Source: CAWBLP01 sp963789495 | Lineage (GTDB): Bacteria > Pseudomonadota > Alphaproteobacteria > Acetobacterales > Acetobacteraceae | DNA: 64,000 nt | Direction of reading: 5' to 3' | NCBI GenBank assembly: GCA_963789495.1 | Contig: CAWBLP010000014.1 | Location: forward strand, 62,001 to 126,000 | In this document: piece by piece, positions 45,153 to 52,433 of the stretch | How the letters are laid out: each line of letters opens with the position of its first letter | How positions within the stretch are numbered: the stretch's first letter is position 1 | Notes under the pieces: model-generated | Databases searched by the model: none | What the model saw: the letters and a program-made list of their open reading frames with translations, nothing else | Told to the model about the DNA's origin: nothing | Position numbers and translations under genes: made by a program

Positions 45153-45884
45153 TCAATCCGCCTTCCGCTGGTCGACCAGCACGGTATTGAGGAACAGCCA
45201 GAATCCGATGAAGCTGGCAAAGAAGATCAGGTCGCGCAGCGAGACGATGCCCCGCGTGAAGTCCTGGAACCGGTCGATCACGGCGATACGACGCGCGATC
45301 TCGGCCAGCACCGGCGTGTTGCGCGACAGGAAGTCGGTGACCACCGGATAGGACGCGACGGCGAACACGAAACAGACCGCGACGCCCAGCACGAAGGCGA
45401 TGACCTGGTTGCGGGTGATCGCGGAGAGTGCGGAGCCGATCGAGAGGAAGGCGCCGGCGACCAGCAGCGAGCCGACATAGCCCGAAGCGATCACCCCATT
45501 ATCCGGTTGGCCGAGAATGTTCACCGTGATGACGAAGGGGAAGGTCAGCAGCAACGCTATGGCGCAGAACACCCAGGCAGCGAGGAACTTTCCCAGCACG
45601 GCCTGAGTCTGGGTAATCGGCAAGGTCAGCAGCAGCTCGATCGTGCCAAGCCGGCGTTCCTCGGCCCAGAGCCGCATGGTGATGGCGGGAACCAGCAGCA
45701 GGAACACCCACGGGACGAAGGTGAAGAATGGATTGAGGTCGGCCTGTCCGCGCTCGAAGAAATTGCCCAGGTTGAAGGTCAACGCACCCTGCAACACCAG
45801 GAAGATCACGATGAACACGGTCGCGACCGGGGTAGCGAAGTAGCCGGACAATTCGCGTCCGGCGATGATCATGACATTGCGCAT
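45153..45884 (-). CDS. ABC transporter permease (GldF-like, ABC-2 type)
   Basis: A 243-residue membrane protein with six hydrophobic segments, including FATPVATVFIVIFLVLQGAL TFNLG, TFVPWVFLLLVPAITMRLW, LPITQTQAVLGKFLAAWVFC AIALLLTFP and IAFVLGVAVCFVFAVASYPV. MRLWAEERRLGTIELLLTLP is the classic ABC-2 motif. Together with the ATPase at 46366 and the GldG-like protein downstream it forms a GldAFG-type unit. It is 481 bp from the ATPase gene, an unusually long gap filled by a minisatellite. Confidence 0.9.
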   Translation of the reverse strand: MRNVMIIAGRELSGYFATPVATVFIVIFLVLQGALTFNLGNFFERGQADLNPFFTFVPWVFLLLVPAITMRLWAEERRLGTIELLLTLPITQTQAVLGKFLAAWVFCAIALLLTFPFVITVNILGQPDNGVIASGYVGSLLVAGAFLSIGSALSAITRNQVIAFVLGVAVCFVFAVASYPVVTDFLSRNTPVLAEIARRIAVIDRFQDFTRGIVSLRDLIFFASFIGFWLFLNTVLVDQRKAD

Positions 45885-45910
45885 CAGCAGAATCCGGTGA
45901 TCGCAGGGGG

Positions 45911-46030
45911 GAGCGCGCGGTCGTCGTCGTGGCGGAGCGCGCGGTCGTCGGCGTGGCGGAGTGCGCGGTCGTCGTCCCGGCGGAGCGCGCGGCTATCGTG
46001 GTGGCGGAGCGCGCAGTCGTCGTCATGGCG
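45911..46030. repeat. Minisatellite: five tandem 24-bp units
   Basis: Five consecutive units of exactly 24 bp start GAGCGCGCGGTCGTCG-type sequence at 45911, 45935, 45959, 45983 and 46007, with a few substitutions each (GAGTGCGCGG in the third). Being a multiple of three, an open frame runs through it on both strands, but no conserved protein is formed. It fills part of the gap between the ATPase and permease genes. Confidence 0.85.
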
Positions 46031-46126
46031 GACGAATTCCCGCCAGCCGCAACTTTCCCGATGCGCAGGGCAGCTGCACGTCGTGGATGCCGAATCTGCG
46101 GGGCGGGCCGAATCCCATTCTCCGTC

Positions 46127-46149
46127 ATGGCCGGGCCTGACCCGGCCAT
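46127..46149. repeat. Palindrome ATGGCCGGG-CCTGA-CCCGGCCAT
   Basis: Perfect 9-bp stem, 5-base loop. A near relative (GGCCGGGT-CAG-ACCCGGCC) lies at 46208-46226 and a degenerate one near 34191-34213. This is a REP-like family common in GC-rich alphaproteobacteria. Confidence 0.6.
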
Positions 46150-46207
46150 CCGCCCGAGATGATCGCGCATCGAGGCCCCGTTGCGACCCGATCGTTCCGG
46201 TGCAAAT

Positions 46208-46226
46208 GGCCGGGTCAGACCCGGCC
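46208..46226. repeat. Palindrome GGCCGGGT-CAG-ACCCGGCC
   Basis: Perfect 8-bp stem with 3-base loop, downstream of the ABC ATPase stop on the minus strand (about 140 bp away), between ATPase and permease genes. It could partly terminate transcription; no T-run. Confidence 0.55.
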
Positions 46227-46365
46227 CTGACGACCTGGCACATCGCGGCGTGGTTCAGGCGACCTCCGCCCAACCTGGCGGAGTCACGCAGGCGTCCTCC
46301 GCCCACCACGACGCGAGGACCGAGACCCGACACGAGCGCCCCTCCCGTGACGCAGCCGGACGCCC

Positions 46366-47112
46366 TCACGCCGCCTCCGTCATGGTCAGTTGCCGGAACA
46401 CGTCGTCCAGCTTGCCGGAAGGATGGCACTGCGCCAGTTCGGCGGGCGTCGCGTCCGCCACCACCCGGCCGGCGGCGATCACCATCGCCCGGGTGCACAC
46501 GGCGTCGACCTCCTCGAGAATATGCGTGGAGATCACGATCGCCTTGTCCGGCGCCATGGCCTGGATCAGGCTGCGCACTTCGTGTTTTTGATTCGGATCA
46601 AGTCCGTCCGTGGGCTCGTCCAGCACCAGCACGGGCGGATCGTGCAGCAGCGCCTGGGCCAGGCCGACGCGGCGCTTGAAGCCTTTCGACAGCGTCTCCA
46701 CAGGCTGCAGCCGCACGCCTTCCAGCCGGGTCAGGCCGAGTGCATGGGCCACGCGCTGATCAAGCGCCGCGCCGCGATAGCCACGGATCTTCGCGCAGAA
46801 GCGCAGGAAGCCGGTCACCGACATTTCCGGATAGGTCGGTGCGCCTTCCGGCAGGAAGCCCAGCACCCGCCGCGCTGCCACCGAATCGGTCTGCACGTCA
46901 TGGCCACAGATGCGCGCGGTGCCGCGGGTTGGAATCATGAACCCGGCGAGCATCCGCATCGTGGTGGATTTGCCGGCGCCGTTTGGTCCCAGGAAACCCA
47001 GCACCTCACCCTTCGACACGCGGAACGACACATTGTCCACCGCGGTAAAGCTGCCGAACCGCTTGGTCAGGCCCTCGATCTCAATCAGCGCAGGTTGGCC
47101 GGCGGCAGACAC
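46366..47112 (-). CDS. ABC transporter ATP-binding protein (GldA-like)
   Basis: A 248-residue ABC ATPase with Walker A LGPNGAGKSTTMRML, Q-loop FLPEGAPTYPEMSV (EG instead of Q-rich, as in many ABC-2 exporters), signature LSKGFKRRVGLAQALLHDPP, Walker B VLVLDEPTDGLDP and H-loop IVISTHILEEV. The GTG at 47112 is preferred, because GGGGGAG sits 7 bp upstream and the longer frame is less plausible. First gene of the Gld-like cluster reading to NUDIX at 41303, but separated from the permease by a repeat-filled 481-bp gap, so the rest may have a second promoter. Confidence 0.9.
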   Translation of the reverse strand: MSAAGQPALIEIEGLTKRFGSFTAVDNVSFRVSKGEVLGFLGPNGAGKSTTMRMLAGFMIPTRGTARICGHDVQTDSVAARRVLGFLPEGAPTYPEMSVTGFLRFCAKIRGYRGAALDQRVAHALGLTRLEGVRLQPVETLSKGFKRRVGLAQALLHDPPVLVLDEPTDGLDPNQKHEVRSLIQAMAPDKAIVISTHILEEVDAVCTRAMVIAAGRVVADATPAELAQCHPSGKLDDVFRQLTMTEAA

Positions 47113-47391
47113 GCTGCAACTCCCCCGAGTTCCCATGCGCGGCGGGAATAACGCAACGCGAGGGCAATGCAAGCGCGCCGGCCCGATCAGGCAAGGCCAT
47201 GACCAAGGATTAACCCATCTGCAAGATGGCGGCTGCCGGACAGGCGGATCGCACCGGGGAGATGCGATCGATCACCCGAAACAAGATGCCAAACGTCAAC
47301 CGGGAGCGGGTCCGGACAACGCACACGGCGCCAGGGCATCGACTGTCGTCGACCACTCGGCGCGTCATAGCCCCCGGCCGGCAGATTCAGC

Positions 47392-48555
47392 TCACGCCCG
47401 CACCAGCATCGTCCCATGCGCCACCAGCCGCCGATGCAGCAGCCACATCGGGATCGCCAGCGCCGAGAGTGCCGCGGCCGCCAGCAACGCACCTGCAGGG
47501 CCACCGTAAAAATCCGCCGCACGCCCGCACAGCGCCGGCGCCAATGTGCCGCCCGCATAGTACAGCGAATAGAACAACCCCATGCCCACGGCTCGATTTT
47601 CCGGCCGGGCGGACAGCGTGCCGACCGCCATGATCACGCCGGGATGAATCGACCCCACCAGCCCGACCGCGATCGCGCCCAGCACCGGCAGGTCGAACAG
47701 TGCGGTGCCGGCCATGCCGACCACCAGCCCGAGCGTGCCGATCAGAAAGATGCGGAATCCGCCGAACCGCGCCGCCAGTCCGCCGCCGAACAGCGTGGCC
47801 GGCACGTTGCCCCAGGTGGCGATGGTCATCACCAGGGCGATCAGCGCCAGGCTTTCGCCGCGCAGTGCCAGGGTGGCGGGAACGTAGGAGGTGTAGCCGG
47901 TGTAGCCGGCGGTGTAGGCGGTCCAGATCAGGCCGGCGATCGCCAGGCGCAGGCACTCCTGCGCGCCGGGAAACGAGAAGCCGCGCGGCACCACCACGGC
48001 CTGTGGCGCGGGTCGATAGCTTACGAGGAACAGCAGCAGCGCCGCACCCAGCAGCACGCCGCCGGACAGGAAGGCAGCAGGCCAGCCATAGGCGTGCGCC
48101 ACCGGCGGCAGGATCAACTGGGCCAGCCCGACCCCGACCGGATAGGCGCAGACCGAGACGCTGATCGCCAGCATGAACCGTGTGCCACTGAACCAGTCCG
48201 CGATGATCTTGCCCTGGAGGACGATCATCGCGACGGCGCCAACCCCGGCCAGGGTACGGCCCGCGGCAATCCCTTCCGGCCCGCCACCCCAGGCGCTGAT
48301 CGCGGCGCCCGCCACCATGCAGGCCAGACCGGCACCCAGGATCAGCCGGTCGCCGAACCGCCGGCCGAGCATCCCCATCGGCAGGGCGACGAAGGCACCC
48401 AGCAGCATATAGGCGCCAATCAGCGTGCCGAACGCGGCATAGGACAGGTGGAACAGTGGGATCAGATCGGGGCCTAACGTGGCGACGCTCTGGAACTGGT
48501 AGCCGAAGCCGATACGGGCGAGCCCAAGGGCGGCAAGAATCATCCACGGCCGCAC
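47392..48555 (-). CDS. MFS transporter (CynX/NimT-like)
   Basis: A 387-residue major facilitator with twelve predicted helices; MLGRRFGDRLILGAGLACMV is the loop-2 region, LARIGFGYQFQSVATLGPDL the N-terminus, and PVGVGLAQLILPPVAHAYGW is in TM5. In place of the usual drug-pump motif, it has RIGF-type features close to the cyanate/nitroimidazole MFS group. Probably a small-anion or metabolite permease. It stands alone; the upstream region contains the third form of the multi-hairpin repeat. No regulator adjacent. Confidence 0.82.
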   Translation of the reverse strand: MRPWMILAALGLARIGFGYQFQSVATLGPDLIPLFHLSYAAFGTLIGAYMLLGAFVALPMGMLGRRFGDRLILGAGLACMVAGAAISAWGGGPEGIAAGRTLAGVGAVAMIVLQGKIIADWFSGTRFMLAISVSVCAYPVGVGLAQLILPPVAHAYGWPAAFLSGGVLLGAALLLFLVSYRPAPQAVVVPRGFSFPGAQECLRLAIAGLIWTAYTAGYTGYTSYVPATLALRGESLALIALVMTIATWGNVPATLFGGGLAARFGGFRIFLIGTLGLVVGMAGTALFDLPVLGAIAVGLVGSIHPGVIMAVGTLSARPENRAVGMGLFYSLYYAGGTLAPALCGRAADFYGGPAGALLAAAALSALAIPMWLLHRRLVAHGTMLVRA

Positions 48556-48670
48556 GGCTGGTGTCTCCTCGAACTGGCCGTGTCTGGCTCCGGCTCTATC
48601 CGAACGCTAGGCAGATGTTGGCAGCCTGTCCAATGTCTCCACGCCTTGGGGTGGAAGGCAAAAGGCATCA

Positions 48671-48795
48671 GGGGCGTTGCCCTCGCCCCCCGGCCAAGGG
48701 CGCGGCCCCTGGACCCTAATTGATTGCAAAGGCGAGAATTTGCTGGAGATCCAAGGAGGCAAAGCCTCCTGGTGCGGTCCGGGGCAAAGCCCCGA
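48671..48795 (+). repeat. Multi-hairpin GC-rich intergenic repeat, copy 2 (shortened)
   Basis: Shares the hairpins AGGGGCGTTGCCCT, GGCCAAGGGCGCGGCCCC, GGAGGCAAAGCCTCC and TCCGGGGCAAAGCCCCGA, with the attgattgcaaaggcgag spacer, with the copies at 1436 and 61436. The variable middle (about 100 bp) is missing. Lies between the start of the MFS gene and the end of the GNAT gene. Confidence 0.75.
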
Positions 48796-48852
48796 TGCTT
48801 CCTGCATCCCACCACAGGCACGCACGTCTCTGAGCCGAACCGCGACGGCTGA

Positions 48853-49359
48853 CTATCGAGCCAACCACTTCTCCAAATTGACAAAGGTGGGCTCGGGATA
48901 GCCAGGATGGGCCTCGCGCGTGGTTTCGACGAAGCCGCAGGCGGCAAACAGCCGTCGATTGTCGGTCATGACCAGCCGCGTGCTGAGATGCACGCGCGGC
49001 AACCCGGCGGTGTGCGCGGCGGCTTCCGCCTCCCTCAGCAGCGCCTGGGCGATTCCCCGTCGGCGCCAGTCGGGTGCGACGGCGATCCGCCCAACATACA
49101 ATCCGCCATCCTGTTCAACCCAGATTGCCGAACCGACCACCCCGTCGCGTGTCTCGGCCCCGTCGCGTGTCTCGGCCACAGCCCCGCCGCCGGTTTCAAG
49201 ATGGGTGGCGATGTGCGCACCAGTCACCCGTAACGCCGACATCGGCGGATCGGGTTCCACCGGCAGCGCGGCAAAGGCGGCGCGGATCAACGCGGCCACC
49301 GCAGCGGCGTCACGCACTTCCATGGGACGCAGCGTGAACGATTGGACCGGACCAGCCAT
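48853..49359 (-). CDS. GNAT-family N-acetyltransferase
   Basis: A 168-residue GNAT. It begins with LRPMEVRDAAAVAALIRAAF and has LYVGRIAVAPDWRRRGIAQA LLREAEAAAH, whose RRRGIA segment is the acetyl-CoA-binding motif A, followed by LPRVHLSTRLVMTDNRRLFA ACGFVETTRE (motif B). It would acetylate an unknown amine. It starts 43 bp from the start of the Hsp33 gene on the opposite strand, so the two promoters face outwards. Confidence 0.88.
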   Translation of the reverse strand: MAGPVQSFTLRPMEVRDAAAVAALIRAAFAALPVEPDPPMSALRVTGAHIATHLETGGGAVAETRDGAETRDGVVGSAIWVEQDGGLYVGRIAVAPDWRRRGIAQALLREAEAAAHTAGLPRVHLSTRLVMTDNRRLFAACGFVETTREAHPGYPEPTFVNLEKWLAR

Positions 49360-49402
49360 GCCGCAGACGGTAGCCCTGACGCGACGTCATGCCTATCTTG
49401 AG

Positions 49403-50377
49403 ATGATGTCCGACACGCCCGCCTTCCTTGACCTCGATCGCCCGCCCGTGCCCGACCTTGTGGTGCCGCGCGGAGTCACGCCGTTCTTCCTCCCCCGCCG
49501 CCCGGTGCGCGGCCGGCTCATCCGTCTCGGCGCGCTCGCCGATACGCTGCTGACCCGCCACCAGGGCATGCATCCCGCGGTGACGCAGCTCGCCGGGCAA
49601 TCGCTGGCCCTGGCGGCGGCCCTGTCCACGGCACTGAAATTCCGCGGCACGTTCAGCCTGCAGGCGAAGGGCGACGGTCCGGTCTCCATGCTGCTGGCCG
49701 ACTGCACCGACACCGGCGCCCTGCGCGGCTACGCCAGGGTGCAGCCGGAGCGCCTGGACACCCTGCTGCAGGACAATCCCGAGCCCACGGCCAGTCACCT
49801 GCTCGGCAGCGGCTATCTCGCCTTCACCGTCGATCAGGGCCCTGACAGCCATCGCCATCAGGGCATTGTCAGTATCGAAGGTGACGGCCTGGCCGACATG
49901 GCGCTGCATTACTTCCGCACCAGCGAACAGCTGCGCTGCATGGTGCATCTGGCCTGCGACCAAACCGACTCCGGCTGGCGCGCCGCCGCGTTGATACTGG
50001 AAAAGACCGCCGGCGCCGGCGGCATCGATCCCATGCTGGATGAGGCCGCGCAGGAAGAAAGCTGGCGTACCGCGACCACCCTCGCCGCCACTCTCACCCG
50101 GCAGGAATTGCTGGACGACGCGCTGCCGGCCGAGAGGCTGCTGTACCGGCTGTTCCACACCGAGGGCGTCGCCGTCGATCGCGCGCGCGCGCTGTCCTAT
50201 GGCTGCCGCTGCTCGCGCGCCAGGCTGGCCGATATCCTGGAAGGATTTCCGCCAGACGACCTCGACCACATGGCGGTCGAAGGCGACATCGTTATGACCT
50301 GCGAGTTCTGCAATTATGACTTTCGGTTCGCGCGCGATCAGGTAAACGGGAGGGCAGGTTCCACCGACGCGAGTTAA
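49403..50377 (+). CDS. hslO: Hsp33 redox-regulated chaperone
   Basis: A 324-residue protein with the Hsp33 C-terminal zinc site: CRC in LSYGCRCSRARLADIL and CEFC in VMTCEFCNYDFRF near the C-terminus. The rest matches the Hsp33 core (VTQLAGQSLALAAALSTALK FRGTFSLQAKGDGPVSML). Hsp33 is activated as a holdase when the four Cys are oxidised. Start is ATG 49403 or the adjacent ATG 49406. It is alone, and its 3' end is followed by 87 bp to a lipoprotein gene. Confidence 0.93.
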   Translation: MMSDTPAFLDLDRPPVPDLVVPRGVTPFFLPRRPVRGRLIRLGALADTLLTRHQGMHPAVTQLAGQSLALAAALSTALKFRGTFSLQAKGDGPVSMLLADCTDTGALRGYARVQPERLDTLLQDNPEPTASHLLGSGYLAFTVDQGPDSHRHQGIVSIEGDGLADMALHYFRTSEQLRCMVHLACDQTDSGWRAAALILEKTAGAGGIDPMLDEAAQEESWRTATTLAATLTRQELLDDALPAERLLYRLFHTEGVAVDRARALSYGCRCSRARLADILEGFPPDDLDHMAVEGDIVMTCEFCNYDFRFARDQVNGRAGSTDAS

Positions 50378-50464
50378 GGCGCATTTGACCGGACGGCGCC
50401 ACTTCTTCACGTTTCATCGCCGCCATATCCCCTGTCCCGTGTTTTACAGCCGGAGCGAGTCTGC

Positions 50465-51172
50465 ATGCATGCCAAAGGCCTCACCCGCCGTTCCTCCTTG
50501 CTGCTGCCGCTGCTGCTCGCCGCGTGCGGCGGAGAGGCGCGACAGGATTTTCCGCCGCTGCGCTACAACTACCTGCCGCCGCTTGGCCTGAACGTCGCCA
50601 CCATCGACATCGAACAGCGCTTCATCCCTTCGGGCATCTCACCCGATGTCACCCAGTTCGCCCCGGTGCGCCCGGCCGATGCGCTGCGCACCATGGCGGA
50701 AGATCGGCTGAAGGCGCTGGGTACAGCCGGGCGCGCCGTGTTCGCCATCCAGAACGCGTCACTCGTGCGGCATGACGACCTGATCACCGGGACGATGGAG
50801 GTGATCCTCAACGTCTATCCTTCTCCCTCCGGCCCACGCGCCGGCTTCGCGCAGGCGCGGGTCACCCGTCAGCACGAAGGGAATATCAGCGACCTGCCCG
50901 GCACGTTGTATGACATGACCAAGGCGATGATGGACGCGATGAATGTCGAGTTCGAATACCAGCTGCGTGCGCGACTGCGCGAATGGCTGACCACCGGAGC
51001 GGCTGTCGTTTCGCCGGTGCAGCAGGCGCCGCTGGATGGCGCACCGCCCCCCGCGCTGCCGCAATCCGCACCAGACTATCCACCGCCCGCGGCTTACCCG
51101 TCATCGGGCTACCCGTCGTCGGGTTATCCGCCGCCGCCGACACCGCTGGGTGGTGGCATCAGTCCCCGGTAA
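50465..51172 (+). CDS. Putative outer-membrane lipoprotein
   Basis: A 235-residue protein with a lipoprotein signal: MHAKGLTRRSSLLLPLLLAA then C21 in LLAACGG, the lipobox. The body (YNYLPPLGLNVATIDIEQRF, AIQNASLVRHDDLITGTMEV ILNVYPS, TKAMMDAMNVEFEYQLRARL REWL) is of an unnamed conserved type. The C-terminus is a Pro/Ser/Tyr-rich tail with repeats of YPSSGYP. It converges on folE with a 14-bp overlap of the 3' ends. Function unknown; the family is known in alphaproteobacteria only as conserved hypothetical. Confidence 0.8.
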   Translation: MHAKGLTRRSSLLLPLLLAACGGEARQDFPPLRYNYLPPLGLNVATIDIEQRFIPSGISPDVTQFAPVRPADALRTMAEDRLKALGTAGRAVFAIQNASLVRHDDLITGTMEVILNVYPSPSGPRAGFAQARVTRQHEGNISDLPGTLYDMTKAMMDAMNVEFEYQLRARLREWLTTGAAVVSPVQQAPLDGAPPPALPQSAPDYPPPAAYPSSGYPSSGYPPPPTPLGGGISPR

Positions 51173-51761
51173 TGGTGCTGCCGCGATTGCCGATCATCGC
51201 CATCAGCTCCCGCCGCGTGGTCGAATTGTCGCGGAATGCGCCCAGCATGCGGCTGGTGACCATGGTAACCCCGGGCTTGTGCACGCCGCGCGTGGTCATG
51301 CACTGGTGCGCGGCTTCGATCACCACCGCCACGCCGCGCGGCTCCAGCACATCCTGAATCGTGTTGGCGATCTGCGCCGTCAGCTTCTCCTGGATCTGCA
51401 GGCGCTTGGCATAGGCCTCCACCACCCGCGCGAGCTTGCTGATGCCGACCACGCGCCGATGCGGCAGGTACGCGACATGCGCGCGGCCGATGATCGGCAC
51501 CATGTGGTGCTCACAATGGCTCTCCAGCCGGATGTCGCGCAGCAGCACGATCTCGTCGTAGCCGTCGGTTTCCTCGAAGGTGCGTTCCAGCATGCCGACC
51601 GGATCGAGCGTGTAGCCGGAGAAGAATTCCTCGTAGGAGCGCACGACGCGGCCAGGGGTGTCGACAAGGCCTTCCCGCGTGGGGTCGTCGCCGGCCCAGC
51701 GCAGCAGCGTGCGGACCGCCGCCTCCGCCTCGGCGCGGGTCGGGCGTTCGACCGGCGACAC
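51159..51761 (-). CDS. folE: GTP cyclohydrolase I FolE
   Basis: Makes 7,8-dihydroneopterin triphosphate, the first step in folate and queuosine synthesis. This 200-residue protein contains ESHCEHHMVPIIGRAHVAYL (Zn ligands C and H), VVGISKLARVVEAYAKRLQI QEKLTAQIA and HQCMTTRGVHKPGV (the third zinc ligand Cys and the catalytic loop). Start GTG 51761; a run of six C residues at 51782-51787 with an upstream ATG (MNLSHVPP) suggests the natural start is 40 bp further upstream in another frame and that one C is an error. Overlaps 14 bp with the lipoprotein gene at the 3' end. Confidence 0.95.
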   Translation of the reverse strand: MSPVERPTRAEAEAAVRTLLRWAGDDPTREGLVDTPGRVVRSYEEFFSGYTLDPVGMLERTFEETDGYDEIVLLRDIRLESHCEHHMVPIIGRAHVAYLPHRRVVGISKLARVVEAYAKRLQIQEKLTAQIANTIQDVLEPRGVAVVIEAAHQCMTTRGVHKPGVTMVTSRMLGAFRDNSTTRRELMAMIGNRGSTITGD

Positions 51762-51899
51762 CGATTCCGCCGCACAGCTCGGGGGGGACGTGACTGAGAT
51801 TCACTGCGGAAGCTCCTCCGGATTGCGCTTGGAACGGCGGCCGGACAGCGCCGTCGACGCGGATATGGGGCTTCGCCCAGGCCTCACAACCCTGCGAGC

Positions 51900-52304
51900 C
51901 TAATGGACCCTACCGCTCTGGTGCGGGCTGTCCAGGCTGAACGCCGGGATCGCCACGTCGAAATTCTCGCCTGATGCCGGAACGACCATGTGGTAGGCGC
52001 CGACCATGAAGCCCGACGGCGTGTCGAGCGGCGTGCCCGAGGTGTATTCGAAGCTCTCACCGGGTTCGAGCAATGGCTGCTCCCCGACCACGCCCGCGCC
52101 ATGCACGTGCTGGGTCCGGCCGCGCGCGTCGGTGATCTGCCAAGTGCGCCGCAGCAGTTGCACGGTCTGGCGGCCGTGGTTCTCGATCTTCACGCGATAG
52201 GCCCAGACGAAATGATTGTCGTCAGGCTGCGACTGGTCCTCCAGGTAGAAGGACCGCACCGTGATCCGGACGCCGCGTGTGGTCTTCGAATAATCTTCCG
52301 CCAT
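51900..52304 (-). CDS. apaG: ApaG protein
   Basis: A 134-residue protein of the ApaG family, complete: TTRGVRITVRSFYLEDQSQP at the N-terminus, HFVWAYRVKIENHGRQTVQL LRRTWQITDARGRTQHVHGA GVVGEQPLLEPGESFEYTSG with the GxGxxG motif, and the C-terminal FMVGAYHMV. The fold is a fibronectin-type sandwich; a role in Co/Mg tolerance is reported for the Salmonella gene. It is 130 bp downstream of the rne 3' end, on the same strand, and may be read from the rne operon. Confidence 0.92.
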   Translation of the reverse strand: MAEDYSKTTRGVRITVRSFYLEDQSQPDDNHFVWAYRVKIENHGRQTVQLLRRTWQITDARGRTQHVHGAGVVGEQPLLEPGESFEYTSGTPLDTPSGFMVGAYHMVVPASGENFDVAIPAFSLDSPHQSGRVH

Positions 52305-52433
52305 GACCTGACCTCACCTCGACCGAATTGAACGAGGTCGGGAGCTGGATGTCCAGCCGAGGCCGGGTGCCGCGCAGACGCCACCCAGGCTCGGTCAGTC
52401 ATGCCAGCCGCGGGGCGGCGGACGGCGGCCAAG

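Noticed and set aside
45911..46030. Regular repeats, considered as a CRISPR array
   Set aside because: Units are 24 bp back to back with no unique spacers and no cas genes nearby; it is a minisatellite.
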